Source of the DNA: Nymphaea colorata | Taxonomy: Eukaryota; Streptophyta; Magnoliopsida; Nymphaeales; Nymphaeaceae | Assembly: GCF_008831285.2 (NCBI RefSeq) | Contig: NC_045144.1 | Span: forward strand, 16,824,590-16,888,589 | DNA: 64,000 nt | Direction: 5' to 3' | Shown: positions 35,776 to 47,000 of the stretch, in pieces | Numbering within the stretch: position 1 is the first letter of the stretch | Layout of the letters: every line of letters starts with the position of its first letter | Position numbers and translations under genes: made by a program | Notes under the pieces: model-generated | Told to the model about the DNA's origin: nothing | Database searches by the model: none | Seen by the model: the letters and a program-made list of their open reading frames with translations, nothing else

Positions 35776-36082
35776 TTCAAATTTAGTGTTTTGGCTCCAA
35801 AATCCTCTATAAATACCCTTCACTTCTCCTCTCTTGGGTAAGATTGGCCCTTGGGAGAAACTCTAGTGTATTCTCACTTGAAGACTTAATGTTTCTCTTG
35901 ACCTCTCTCTCTCCCTCTTCCTCTCTCCATTTTCCTCTCCAACTTGGAGCAAGCTACAACCCTTTTGGAGGCATCATCTTGGAGCTTGAAGGGGATCTTC
36001 AAGTGAAGGTGTTTATCTTCCTTAGGTCATTTATCATTAGAGGTATGTAATCATCATCCCTCTTATTTCTTTTTTTTTTTTC

Positions 36083-36890
36083 TCTCATCTTCATCTCCCC
36101 ATGGCCAAAGGAGATAACACTCAACCTCTTTTTAGAGACAAGAGGCTATGCTCAAGTGCACCGGGAGCATGAGAAGATGAGATAATATTTTATTTTATGA
36201 TTAAATCATGTTCTTTCAAGTATTTTTGTTGTTGTTATTTTTCATTAATATGTTCTTATTATTATGCTATTCATTTTTCTTGAACATAGTTTTGTTGATT
36301 ATTTTTATTTTCTCTTCTCATCTTCATCTCCCCATGGTCAAAGGAGATAGCACTCAACCTCTTTTTAGAGACAAGAGGCTATGCTCAAATGCACCGGGAG
36401 CATGAGAAGATGAGATGATATTTTGTTTTATGATTAAATTATGCTCTTTCAAGTATTCTTGTTGTTATTTTTTATTAATATGTTATTATTATGCTATTTC
36501 TTTTTCTTGAACATAGTCTTGTTATTGTTTTCATCTTCCCTTCTCATCTTCATCTCCCCATGGCCAAAGGAGATAGCACTCAACCTCTTTTTAGAGACAA
36601 GAGGCTAGACTCAAGTGCACCGTGAGGATGGAAAGATGAGATAATCTTTCATTTCATGATTGAATAATGTTTTCCCTTTTATTAAATGTAGCATTATCTT
36701 CCTTTCTTCATTTTCTTCTCATCTTTATCTCTCCATGGCCAAAAAAGATAGCACTCAATCTCTTCTTAGAGACAAGAGGCTATGCTCAAGTGCACCGGGA
36801 GCATGAAAAGATGAGATGATCCTTTATTTCATAGTTATATTATGTCCTCCTTCCTAGTTGAATATTTCTCTTCCTATCATCCTCTCTCTC
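36083..36890 (+). repeat. Four longer tandem repeats in the solo LTR, each with an inverted pair
   Basis: Units start near 36083, 36317, 36543 and 36717 (spacing 234, 226 and 174 bp). Each has CTCATCTTCATCTCCCCATGG, then AGAGACAAGAGGCTATGCTC, then GCATGAGAAGATGAGAT. TCTCATCTTC and GAAGATGAGA are inverse complements and could form a stem over about 90 bp. Confidence 0.85.
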
Positions 36891-38559
36891 TCTTTCTCTA
36901 TCTCTTTCCTTCCTTGAATATTGTCCATGTATCACCCATGCATAGTTGTTTGGTTTTCAATCTATATGTGAATGTATGATGAGAATCAGAGTGTGGTTTG
37001 GGGATTCTTTATCTTCATATTGATTTTTGAGGTTGGGACTTGTCCAACCTAGGGAAACCCTCATGAATATATACATGTTAATATGTATTTGCAAGACATT
37101 TCGCGTTAGTTTCCTTTTAATCATCCCATTAGGAACCTAATGAGCATCTTATTGTACGATTTGTTTTCTTCCATACCCAATGGTGGAAGAAATATATCCC
37201 TTGTGGCAAACTAGATCATAACATTCTATGTTTTTATATAAATCATATTTTCCAAAACATTTTCAAAAGAGATCTCTAATGCGGCCTTGGAGACTTAGCT
37301 TAGGCTCTTGCATGAGTCCAAGCTCCCTTCCGGCCTATATCAAAATTTGAAGTCGGCTATTTTCAAATCATTCATTGATTTTCATATTCATGAAAATGTA
37401 TGCGTATATACATGTCATATACGTATGCATGCACATGAATATCTTTCTTTGTTGCTTCTCTTTCAATAATTTAACATACTTTTATAAACTCTCGTATACG
37501 TATATATAAATATATATATGTACGTGTATTCCATTTTAAAATTCCTCCTTCTCTTTCTAAAATGATACTCTTCTCTACTTGATATAAACATCATTTTCAT
37601 AAGCTTTAATATATGTATACGAATACATATCTTTCTTTTTCAAAACATGTGATTTTATGATTTTCAAGATCTTTTTCTTTTCCTATATCCCTCTTGGGAT
37701 GTAGTCCTTCATCTTTTCTATTCTTTCAATATCTTACCATTTAAGATTTTAATTTTTCATTTGCCGACTTCATAAGACCACAAACCAAGTAATGACCCAA
37801 TATTGGATTCATGCTTGATGGTCTACAATCCCAATCCATTTTCAAAAACTTTTCCTTCATATATGTGATATTTACAAAAACAAAAATCTTAGATGTATGT
37901 TATGGTAGGAATGAATGATTTTCCCTTTCAATCATATAGGATCAATGCATCCATTCATTTTCACTCACTTAATGTCACGTATGATCACAAGCATATCTCC
38001 AAAAGAACCTAAGAAAGATGAGACGAAGCTCTAACTAGATGGTAACCGAATTAGAGCAAATTCTCAAACCTACTTAATGTCTTAAGAGAACACTAAAATG
38101 ATTTCAAAATAACTTTTCAAGCTTCCCAATGATATTCACAATGATTTCATTGTAGTTTTTCCAAAACATTTCACATTCTCAAGCAACTCTTCAAGAACCT
38201 TTTCAAAAGTTTGAAACATCAAACCTTCAATATTTTTCTACACCGCATATAGAATCAAAGAGATATTCAAGTTAAAACGAAATGCATCAATAATAAACAT
38301 AGCTCTTGGGTTGATTACCCCCGGTAAAGGCACCAAGAACGGTCGACCCTCGTACCGATGGGGCGAGTCCCTTTCTTTCCTATTTCAAAACAAAAAACTC
38401 ATTTTTCTAGAGCACTCCAAAACCAACCAAAAATTTTGGGGATGCAAACATGCTGCGACTACGAGTGATATTGTTGAGTTTTGTGTTGTTGATCAGCCCC
38501 TTGCCTGATTGATTAATTATAAGTTCGACGCCCTTTTGTGTTTTCAAACTGTTGCAACA

Positions 38560-39010
38560 TTGTTTTGGTGCCCCTGCTGTGTTCATTATGGCTGAGATTA
38601 GCAAACCAGATGATGACAATGACTATAAAGGAATTGGAAATCCCTCCTCCTTTGGATCTACAACCATAGTTAACATTGACAGATTTGAGTATGAACAGTT
38701 TTTGACACAAAAAGCCTCACAGGCTTCAGCTTCCACTGCTTTGATTGATCGAGCTCTCTCTACGAGTATATCCACGCTTGATTCAGGTATCTCTTGGATT
38801 ATTGAATCAGGAGCATCGAGACATTTTTGCAGTAGACCTGATTTGTTCACTACGTTGCATAGATTCTCTCAGCCACGTCATGTCAAAATTGTAGATGGTA
38901 GAATGTCACCTATATTGCATTATGGAGATGTGAAGCTTTCTCAGTGTATAACCATTCTACATGTCTTATATGCTCTTGAATTTCCATCACATTTGCTCTT
39001 TGTTAAATAG
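38560..39010 (+). pseudogene. Copia element 2: end of gag and protease
   Basis: An open frame with SWIIESGASRHFCSRPDLFT, a copia aspartic protease in which the usual DSGA is ESGA, followed by MSPILHYGDVKLSQ. It ends at a TAG soon after. The catalytic aspartate change alone should inactivate the protease. Confidence 0.75.
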
Positions 39011-39017
39011 TTGACTA

Positions 39018-39945
39018 TTGATTTACACTGTCACAATTATTTTTGACCCTGGTGCATGCTCATTTCAGGACTTACAAACTGTGAAGACTATTGGTGGTGA
39101 CTATGAAAAAGGGGGTGTCTACATCCTGTCGAACCCTATGGGTCTTGTTGCTAGCTCTTCTACATCGAATTCTACACCATTTCAGTGGCATCTCAGGCTC
39201 GGTCATCCTTCAGGGTCCAAACTCTGTTCTATCCTACCTCACCTTTCAGTCCCATAGTCATTTCAGTGTGAGGCCTGTCAACTTGGCAAACATACTCGTA
39301 GTAGTTTTCCTTCGAGTCTTAGTCCTTCAAGTCAAGGGTTGTTTGATCTTCTTCATCTTGATGTGTGGGGTCCTAGCAGGGTCGCTAGCCGATCTAAGTT
39401 TAGGTATTTTCTGGTTGTTGTTGATGATTACTCTCGAGTTAGTTGGGTATTTCTTTTGAAATAAAGGTATGAAGTAATACTTATTCTCAAAAACTTGATT
39501 ATTAAAATAAAAACTCAGTTTGGTTCTCTGGTCAAGTGTATTCGCACTGATAATGCTATTGAGTTCAAATCATCTATCTTAATGACCTTTTATGCTGAAA
39601 ATGGTATCTCTCCCCAATTTATATGTCTTCATACCTCACAACAGAATGGAGTTGTCGAACGAAAACATAGGCAACTTCTAACTGTTGCTCGTACCTTAAT
39701 GCTTCATAGTCATGTACCTGCATACTTATGGGGTGATGCCATACTCATGGCTTGTTACCTAACAAACCGTTTGCCGTCATCCTCCATTGACAACAAAATT
39801 ACCGATTAAAATTGTTTATCCCAATCGAAGCTTATTTCCCGTTGCACCAAAAGTATTTGGCTTTACCTGTTTTGTTCACATCCTTGGGCCTAAACGTGAT
39901 AAACTTGCTGCTCAAGTCATTAAGTGTTTTGTGTCCTTGTCTCTT
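39018..39945 (+). pseudogene. Copia element 2: pre-integrase and integrase remnant
   Basis: Pre-integrase WHLRLGHPSGSKLCSILPHL lies in one frame (to 39257). CLIFFILMCGVLAGSLADLS-type sequence near 39340 is the frame-shifted start of integrase. The core continues at 39495-39809 with KCIRTDNAIEFKSS and SQQNGVVERKHRQLL, then shifts frame again into VFGFTCFVHILGPKRDKLAA. At least three breaks. It stops at AQVIKCF, where X8 intron sequence begins. Confidence 0.75.
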
Positions 39946-39949
39946 GCTT

Positions 39950-40913
39950 CAGTACTCCATACTTTCTGCCTAGCTCTTCTTCTCTTTTGGTTCCCAATTT
40001 GAGTTTCTCAAGTATGACAGCCCCCTGTTTGTTTCCTTTCCATTTTTTTATCATTGGAAGTGCTAATCAAATAGTTCCCAATTAACCATGTCTAATAATC
40101 AAAATAGTCCATCTCAAATAAATGAATGCTGAGCTTTTCTTCCTTACCATTGCTTCATTCAACAGAATTGCTTGATTACAATACCCTTAAATAGGTATTT
40201 CTATTTTTTCTGCTCTATTACTTCTTGAAATTACAAATTCCATAGGCTGGTTTCTTTTTCCAATAGATCAATAGTACTTTATGTATATACCTTCCAATTT
40301 AACGTTTCAACTTGTTATGAAAGAAATGATTGGTGCCCAAAAGTGTTTGAGGTTCATGATCAAGTGAACTGGCTTAAAACTTCTGAGTGTCCATCTGTAC
40401 CATACCCAATTCGATTCTGACCCGATCATCTCTAATGTATTTTGCTGTTACGGATTCGATCCATCTCTTGCACTCATATCATTTGGTAAAGAAGGTTTAT
40501 AACTAATTAAGGGGAGTGTTTGATGAGCACAACAGTTTTCATCATGACGAAACTCTCTCTTCATATTGCCGCTTAGTTTAAAGGGAAAAAGAAAATGCGT
40601 CAAATGACACTTAAAGATTATACACTTGAAAAGGAAATCTGTAATACAGCTTGGTTGTGAACAGAACCACACCTGGTGCGTAGCGAGGCCCTCTAGTGAA
40701 GAAACTATGCCTCAGAACAACATTGATTTCGCGTGCTCCAATGGCATTGACTGCAGCGTGCTGGCCTCAGGGCAGGCCTGCTCTCTCCCAGACCCCAGAA
40801 TCAACCATGCCTCTGTTGTCATGAACCTCTACTACAGTGCCAATGTCAGGCAACCCTACACTTGTAGGTTTGCCAATTCTGGCCTCATCACCACTGTCGA
40901 CCCAAGTAAGCCT

Positions 40914-40960
<47 letters not shown>

Positions 40961-41330
40961 AAAATGAGCAGACCAACTTAAAATGTCAGGTGTGTTAGCA
41001 TTTGAAGTTCCAAATGTTTTTGCAATAAGTGAATTCAATGTAATTACGGGGCTAGTGTACTGTAGGCCCATGTTTTCATGTTGTAGGAATTTACTTTAAG
41101 CTCTTAGTTGACAACTTTTCCATTGAAAGAACACTTGTTATTAGGAAAATCATAAAATTTTATTTCTTTTTTTTGTTTGAATTATAAACAAAAGGTAGGC
41201 CTGAAATGGAAATCTCCCTATTCCTTAGGTGGGACTGAATTAGAAAACCCTTTCCCAGCAGGAGAAATTATCAAGGAGAAACTAATGCTGTACCTGTTTT
41301 GCAGGCTATGGCAGCTGTGTCTATCCGTAA
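39950..41330 (+). pseudogene. X8-domain (CBM43) gene, X8 copy 4, lacking exons 1 and 2
   Basis: Intron 2 homology to copy 3 begins at GCTTCAGTACTCC (39950). Exon 3 is 40665-40905 (241 nt) and exon 4 is 41305-41330 (26 nt), both intact and in phase, with all six X8 cysteines. Differences from the other copies include Val for Gly in SANVRQ and Arg in YTCRF. The signal peptide exons, TATA box and 5' region are absent; upstream is retroelement DNA. Without a signal peptide it cannot be secreted as its paralogues are. Intron 2 carries about 200 bp extra (40190-40410) relative to copy 3. Possibly transcribed from the retroelement side, but nothing shows it. Confidence 0.88.
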
Positions 41331-42538
41331 ACATGCTACAGCAGAAGAGAATGAAGTAGAATCTTCCATCACATAAGGGTTTCATTGTAGTGATGCAGCA
41401 TTCGCTGCTGCTATCGGTCCCTTTATTTTGTAGAATTTTGGTTTAGGTCGACATGTGATAGCTTATGATTGGTCGGAGTAACACAAAATGCACACAAATA
41501 ATTTTTTGATTGCTTCTACTTATTGCAGATATTTGAGCAACATTTTTTCTTGCTTTTTTACTGTCGATGTATCATCATTTCCTTTAATGAAAAATTGCCT
41601 TGCAAAGCATAACCTTACTGATATCAGCAACCATTCAAGAAACTAAACACCATAAAGAATTTAAAAAACAAAAAGAAAAAGACAAAAAGTAAGGTTGTTC
41701 ATCCCTGTAGAATATTCCATTCTAGAGGATGAATTCTCAATTCCACATATCAACACTGGAACAACACAAGACATGAAATGATTCAGATAAACCATTCAAG
41801 CCACGGCCTCAATCAAAAACCTTCTTGATGTGTCTCCTCTCCTCCACAATGAACAGTTTTACAAATTTTTTCCACTTCTCATTTGTTAGAGGTCCAGGAT
41901 ACTGTCAGGTCCTTGCGATGAAAATATCCCAACCAACTTTTTAAAACCCACCATATCTATGAAGATAAAATCAGAACATTCTTTATATAAAGACCTCTGC
42001 ATTAATCTGCAAACTCATCATACCTGACAGGTACATGACAAGCATTTTCTGACACATTTTTGCAGAATTCAATTTGATGAGTTCTGTTTGGAGGAACAGA
42101 TCCTTGCTTTTCCACAATTCTCTTGAACAGATTTTTCTGGAGAAGATGCTATTGAAGTTGAAGTATCTATCCTTAAAAATTAACGTTCATAAAGAACCAG
42201 AGCACATTAATTGCTCGAGGAGAAAGCACCAACAATGCATGGTTAAGGGATTGTTTGTCCCCAGAAACACTTTGTGAGTTTTTCATGAATCTGCCTAAAA
42301 TTTTGTGGCAAATTCATTGGACACATAACTATTATTCCTAATCTTTGGGGTGAAGAATATGTTCACAAGAATGTAAGATTGCTAACTGATGACGGTTGAC
42401 GACCGTTCCGAGCATTTATTTACAACAAAATGAGGGCATTTTATTATTTTATGAAGAAGGAAACTTTTGGATCGCCTAGTAAAGCGGGTAGGCTCACCAA
42501 TTAGGTAATATTGTCCATCCAAAGCTACTCGGTCATTG

Positions 42539-42575
<37 letters not shown>

Positions 42576-43400
42576 CCCATGGCTGGATAGTTTTTTCTTT
42601 ATATTTTGTGATATTAAAAACTGTTGTAAATAGCGCATTCATGATGACAGTTCATTGGTCATAACTCTTTAGACATGAAATCCATCATTTGTGGATAATT
42701 TTTATCATTGCAAAATAAAAAAAAAATCATCTATTATATATATATATATATATAACTTATTTCTTTTAGTCAGATTTTGTGAAGAATAAGTAGTAAATTC
42801 AAATTCAGTTTGCGGTTAACTGAATTCAAATATGAATCTGAGGCTATTTGACACACAAAGGTCAGATGTTGGCCTTTCGAAACTCAGACACAAACTGGGT
42901 TTTGAAAATCCCTGTTCCATTATTGATCTTCTTAATTTAAACCCTTTTACGTGGATTCGATAAAGAAATCTGGACTCTTAATTGGATTACCGTTCAGGTG
43001 CAATTAACCAAATTTTAATCCGAGTGTGTAGAAATGTACAACGAGCTAAGATCAAGTCACATATTTCTTGTTCAAGCTTGGATCGAGCTTTACGAGATGT
43101 ACTCTAGCTTGACTCGGTAAAGCTCATGTCACTTGATTCATATTTTGTATGCACAAACAATCTTCTGTATGATCCACACATGTTATAAATTTTGTAATAA
43201 CAGGCTACCAATTACATAAATTAGCTATTCAAGACGCCATGAACAACAACACTGTAGACACTGAGGTAAGAACATTGGGCATAACGATCATAAACCAAAC
43301 TCCAACTGTAGAAACACATTACAAATTACAATGAGAGAGGGGGACAAAATGATTGTGAAGAGAAGTCACAAAGAAATAAGAATGGAAAGAATGCAAAACA
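41331..43400. other. 3' flank of X8 copy 4 and boundary with the STIG1 cluster
   Basis: Positions 41331-42370 are homologous to the flank of X8 copy 3 and hold no gene. Positions 42370-43400 are AT-rich, with (AT)n tracts at 42540-42568 and 42735-42755. Positions 43430-43720 match 53540-53760, the downstream flank of STIG1-C, and may contain the STIG1-A 3' UTR. Confidence 0.6.
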
Positions 43401-43819
43401 AAATACAAACAAACAAACAAACAAAAGGAGGCAAAACTAGAGAGGGGCAACTAGTCGCTAGCTGGCCGCAGGGATCGACAAATGCGGATGGAGAGAGACC
43501 AAAACCAAGATACTCAAAGGAAAGTACAATAAAAAAAGTACAATGAAGAATGGAAGGCATCTTAAACGAAGGTCATACAGTATAACATAAATTAAGTATG
43601 CAAGTTGAACTGAAAAAGAGAGAGAGAGGTGCACAATGTAGCACCAAATTTTAATGCCAATAACATTCAAGGGGAAGACGTGCAGTCTTGTTGCTTTGAG
43701 TTTGTAGTTAATAAATAGATAAATGGTTTTTGATGCTTATTTAAAACAAGGAATCGATATTTCTCGATCAAGAAGTTGGTTCTTGCAGCAGTGCTTCGTA
43801 AACATCACAGCAGCAAGCA

Positions 43820-44290
43820 CTAAGCGTAGCCACACATGCCATATAGGCAGGAGGACCCCTTACGGCACTTGTTCATGCATCTCCCACAGTTCTTTCTGTC
43901 GAACGCCAGATTCACGCACCTGCCCTTGCAGCACGTCTTAGTGAACCTGCACCTCCTCCCACATTTGCCGCAGTTGAGGCGATCGGTCTTCCGATCCACG
44001 CACTTCTTGTTGCAGCAGTCAGGGCCAGGGCTTCCCTTCAGTTTGCAGAACTTCCGGTTTTTGTCGCACCTCTGCGGCTTCCAGGATCTGGCCAGGTACC
44101 GGCGCAGTCCGAGCGACGGCAGGTCGCCAGAGTAAGGCTCCTCCTCGGCGGTGGGGTCCTCAATGCCGCCAACTACACCTTCCTCTGGTTCCTCGTGTTC
44201 TTCGGTTGCGGCTGGGAGTGTCGTGGATGCGACCAGCAAAATGAGAGCCCCGATGACTGCTGCTGTTAGGAGTAACCGTGGTACGGCCAT
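43820..44290 (-). CDS. STIG1-like cysteine-rich secreted protein, copy A
   Basis: An intronless frame of 156 residues, as usual for STIG1 genes. A signal peptide (MAVPRLLLTAAVIGALILLV) is followed by an acidic Glu/Pro-rich linker, RRYLARSW, and the C-terminal STIG1 domain from about residue 75 with 16 cysteines: CDKNRKFC, DCCNKKC, NCGKCGRRC, TCCKGRC, NCGRCMNKC and a final YGMCGYA, the normal family ending. STIG1 proteins are secreted, known from stigma exudate and reported to signal to pollen receptor kinases; whether this copy does so is inferred. A TATA box lies at 44384-44391 on the minus strand. It is the best preserved of the three STIG1 copies here. Confidence 0.93.
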   Translation of the reverse strand: MAVPRLLLTAAVIGALILLVASTTLPAATEEHEEPEEGVVGGIEDPTAEEEPYSGDLPSLGLRRYLARSWKPQRCDKNRKFCKLKGSPGPDCCNKKCVDRKTDRLNCGKCGRRCRFTKTCCKGRCVNLAFDRKNCGRCMNKCRKGSSCLYGMCGYA

Positions 44291-44383
44291 GGTCGTGGCG
44301 GCGGAGGCGGAGGTGGTGGTGGTCGTACGGCTAATGATGGAAGCAAGAGGTGGATTGAGAGGGAAAGAAATGAGATGATGTTG

Positions 44384-44391
44384 GTTTTATA
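44384..44391 (-). promoter_or_regulatory. TATA box of STIG1-A
   Basis: TATAAAAC on the minus strand, 94 bp upstream of the ATG. It is identical and identically placed in STIG1-C (54434-54441); the equivalent of STIG1-B is TATATAAA at 48302-48309. Confidence 0.75.
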
Positions 44392-44399
44392 GAGAATTA

Positions 44400-44700
44400 G
44401 CCAGTACTGCTTGGGCTCTTAGTTGCTGCCATGATTGGGCTCGAGTTTAACACTCAGGCTTAGCTCATAGCGAATGCAAGATAATTAATGATTGTTATAA
44501 TGAAATAGACCCCGAATCCAACACTCACAATCAATGGAATGTCAGGTCACGTATGATTAGTTGTAAAAACAACGTATTAATTTCAGTAAGTCATTATATA
44601 AAACCTACTTATTCAGCCTTCATGTTTACCAAAAGTACTGAATTAATCACAATCAATTAACACAAATTCATTTAAAATATAAATGTAAACAAAAATATTA
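44400..44700 (-). promoter_or_regulatory. Conserved upstream region of STIG1-A
   Basis: From just above the TATA box outward it aligns with 54455-54780 (above STIG1-C) and 49560-49910 (detached, upstream of STIG1-B). Shared words include GTACTGCTTGGGCTCTTAG, AAGATAATTAAT and CACAAATTCATTTAAAATAT. Conservation in three copies suggests it was part of the ancestral promoter or simply of the duplicated unit. Confidence 0.5.
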
Positions 44701-46640
44701 GTAACGTACCTCCGCCCCTGCTTGGGCCAGACCAGACTCAAGTTTTATTGGACTCGAAGGACAAACTTCGACTTAGACTCGGCTTGGCCTACCTACTTCC
44801 GAGCTAGTCATAGGACTGACTGTAATTTGTGGGCTCTACAATATTTGATGGAACCCCACTACACAATTTTGTACTGATTGAAAGGGACACATAGAGAATA
44901 TGTTCGGTCCGATTGGTGTAATTTCCCCCACTATCTTTTACACTCACCCAACTATTGTCGAGCATAGGATATATTTAAATTAGAGTCAATTGTGAAAAAA
45001 ATGCTTAATGATCTACATGTATGAGTGATAAGACTTAGTCAAAAGCATCTAATGCCCTGATGATGTAGTCAAATAAGAAAATCGGGATCAAGTCACTACT
45101 TGTTTGAATCACCCAGCATCACGAAACACATGACTGGTTTTGCTCGAGTGGTCAATAGAATGCATTGAGAACTAGATGAAAGACCTTCATGGTTGGGTGA
45201 CTTATGTTTCCTAAATTTTTTCATTGGTACTAGTTGGGAGAGCTGAAGGAGTATGTTATTTTACCAAGAATGCCGAAACTCCTACCTTCCCTCCATTCTT
45301 TATTGCAAGGATTGGCTTGAGATAGGTGTTCTGTTGTGCTTTTTGTTGGTACTAGAGACTAAAGGTGCATTTGGATGACATCCTTCTCTAACCCAGTTTT
45401 GTAAAAACTGGCTTTTGTGAAAACCAAGTTTTTTAATAAGTTTTAGAAACTTTGTTTTTATGTTTCGGTGACACATTAAAACTTGATTTTGAAAAGCTTA
45501 TGGGGGACCAAGCTTCTCAGTCACTCTTACAAAACCAGGTTTTCTTAAAACCAGGTTCTTTCAAACCAGTTTTGATGGCACCCAAACACTCCACAAACGT
45601 GGTTTTGGAGATGTTTTATTTTTCATTCAAAACTCGACTTTCTAGTGTCACCCAAGCATCCCCTCAAGTTTTTTTTGGAGGGAGAGTGTGTAGAAAATAA
45701 ATGAGGAATGACAAAAGTTCAAAGCCACTTATGTGAAGAGAAAGTTTGCGTGCAGAAGCAGGCCAAACGGTCCAACGAATTTATCCGGGTAAAGTCAAAC
45801 TAAATCCGAATCCAAAAAATACATTATGCAACTAAAAGTTTTTAATTTTTTTAATGTAATTTTTTTTAATTAGTTGGGGTAGGGTCACAACCTAAGCGGG
45901 CCCCCTCCCTCTGCCCCTGTTTGCTGGGCTCTAAAGTAAACGTAAGTATTTGGTAATTTTTGAAAAAAAAAAGTTCTTTTTACTGTTTTCAATCTTCTAT
46001 TAACGAAAACAGTTTCAACTTAAGTATTTGGATGTGACGTATCAAGTTTGGAGTGCACATCGGACCTATCAATCGTGGATAACTCGTCAGTGACCCGTTT
46101 TGAAGACTGGATCTGCAAAAAAAAAAAAATGAAAAAAGAAAATAGGATGTACCAATGAGTGCCACGAGGGTGAAACGTCAAGAATAAAATAAGTAAACAT
46201 GGGCTTTGCTTGCAGCCCATATAATATTGCATGTCCTGTTTTTCCAGGAACGCCAGGTCGGAAACGTTCTGTCCTCCCTTATTCTCTCTCCAACATAGTG
46301 GATAAGAACTCCCAGCTCCGTGGGTACCATTAGTATGCAACAAAAATAAAATAAGTAAATGTCAAAATTATATTAAATTTTGTAGAAAATGTGGTATTGA
46401 TAAATAAAATTAATGTATGTCAATATAAGATTAAAAAAAACTATTATTTGTTTGTCGTGAGCTTAGCTCGGTAAAAAGTTTGCACCTCTCTAAATCCTTT
46501 AATTTGGATTTTTTTTTTATTCTTTATCATGTATACACATATTGGATCTATTATGAGGACCGTTTGATGAATGAAACTCGAGTGAAGGAGAAGGTCCATC
46601 ATTCCTGGTTATAGGGATGTCAACGGATCAGATCTAAATT
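44700..46640. repeat. Segmental repeat S2
   Basis: Homologous to S3-S5: the CTGGCCC/CTTGGGCC...GGGCTC block, GGGACACATAGAGAATATG, the MITE at 45361-45664, and the CATCGGACCTATCAA to GTGGGTACCATTAG block (46060-46335). No gene; short open frames over it recur because the repeat recurs. Confidence 0.75.
45361..45664. mobile_element. MITE-like element, copy in S2
   Basis: Left end AAAGGTGCATTTGGATGACA; right end, inverted, AGGGGATGCTTGGGTGACAC, an imperfect inverted pair around a 300-bp interior with repeated CCAAGTTTT/AAAACTTG words. Shared position in S2, S4 and S5 means one ancestral insertion, later duplicated. Confidence 0.6.
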
Positions 46641-46647
46641 ACATCTC

Positions 46648-47000
46648 GTGTCCGGTTTTTCCAGGAACGACGGGTCGGAATGTTCTGTCCTCGCTTATTG
46701 TCTCCAACATAGCAGATAAGAACTCCCAACTCCATGGGTATCATTAGTACGCAACAAAAATAAGAGAAGTAAATGTCAAAATTATATTAAATTTTGTTGA
46801 AAATGTGACATTAATAAATAAAATTTATATATGTCGACATAAGATGGAAAAAAAATTATTTGTTTGTCGTCAGCTTGGCTCAGTAAAAAGTTTGTGCCTC
46901 TAAATCCTTCAATTTGGATATTTTTTTGGAAATTCTTTATCATGTATACGTATATTGGATCTGTGATGAATACTGATATTTAGTGAGGAATTTAATTCAT
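46648..47000. repeat. Local duplication inside S2
   Basis: Positions 46648-46960 repeat 46225-46560 (TGTCCGGTTTTTCCAGGAAC to CATGTATAC...TATTGGATCT). The joint at about 46645 cuts a GGATGTCAACGGATCAGATC fold-back start, so the rearrangement happened after that repeat was in place. Confidence 0.65.

Larger units (their letters stand above)
35182..38450 (+). mobile_element. 3,269-bp solo LTR (probably Ty3/gypsy type) nested in copia element 2
   Basis: Begins TGTAATCACCCCAAATTTTT and ends AAAAATTTTGGGGATGCAAACA, i.e. TG...CA with short inverted termini. The flanks TGCTT (35177-35181) and TGCTG (38451-38455) fit a 5-bp target duplication with one change, and the interrupted 141-bp repeat continues across the insertion. 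No internal coding region or terminal direct repeat is seen. The long LTR and the TGTAATCACCCC start resemble large-LTR gypsy elements, but the family is inferred. A TATA box (CTATAAATA) lies near 35810. Confidence 0.75.
33950..39945 (+). mobile_element. Decayed Ty1/copia element 2, 3'-truncated, with nested solo LTR
   Basis: Consists of a 5' LTR, leader, degenerate gag region (34177-35181 and 38456-38780), protease and part of integrase. Reverse transcriptase, RNase H, polypurine tract and 3' LTR are missing. Near 39925-39950 it joins X8 copy 4 intron sequence. Nested at 35182-38450 is a separate 3.27-kb LTR-like insertion. Confidence 0.8.

Noticed and set aside
36083-36890. CRISPR-like array
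   Set aside because: Units are 174-234 bp with unequal spacing inside a plant LTR; not short direct repeats with unique spacers.
43836-44378. Plus-strand open frames opposite STIG1-A (and 53762-54316 opposite STIG1-C)
   Set aside because: Shadows of the STIG1 coding strand; His/Leu- or Val/Ala-rich without family features.
46020-46343. Minus-strand open frames shared by S2, S4 and S5 (also 57254-57526 and 60857-61090)
   Set aside because: They recur only because the repeat recurs; frames shift and stop at different places, arguing against a conserved protein.
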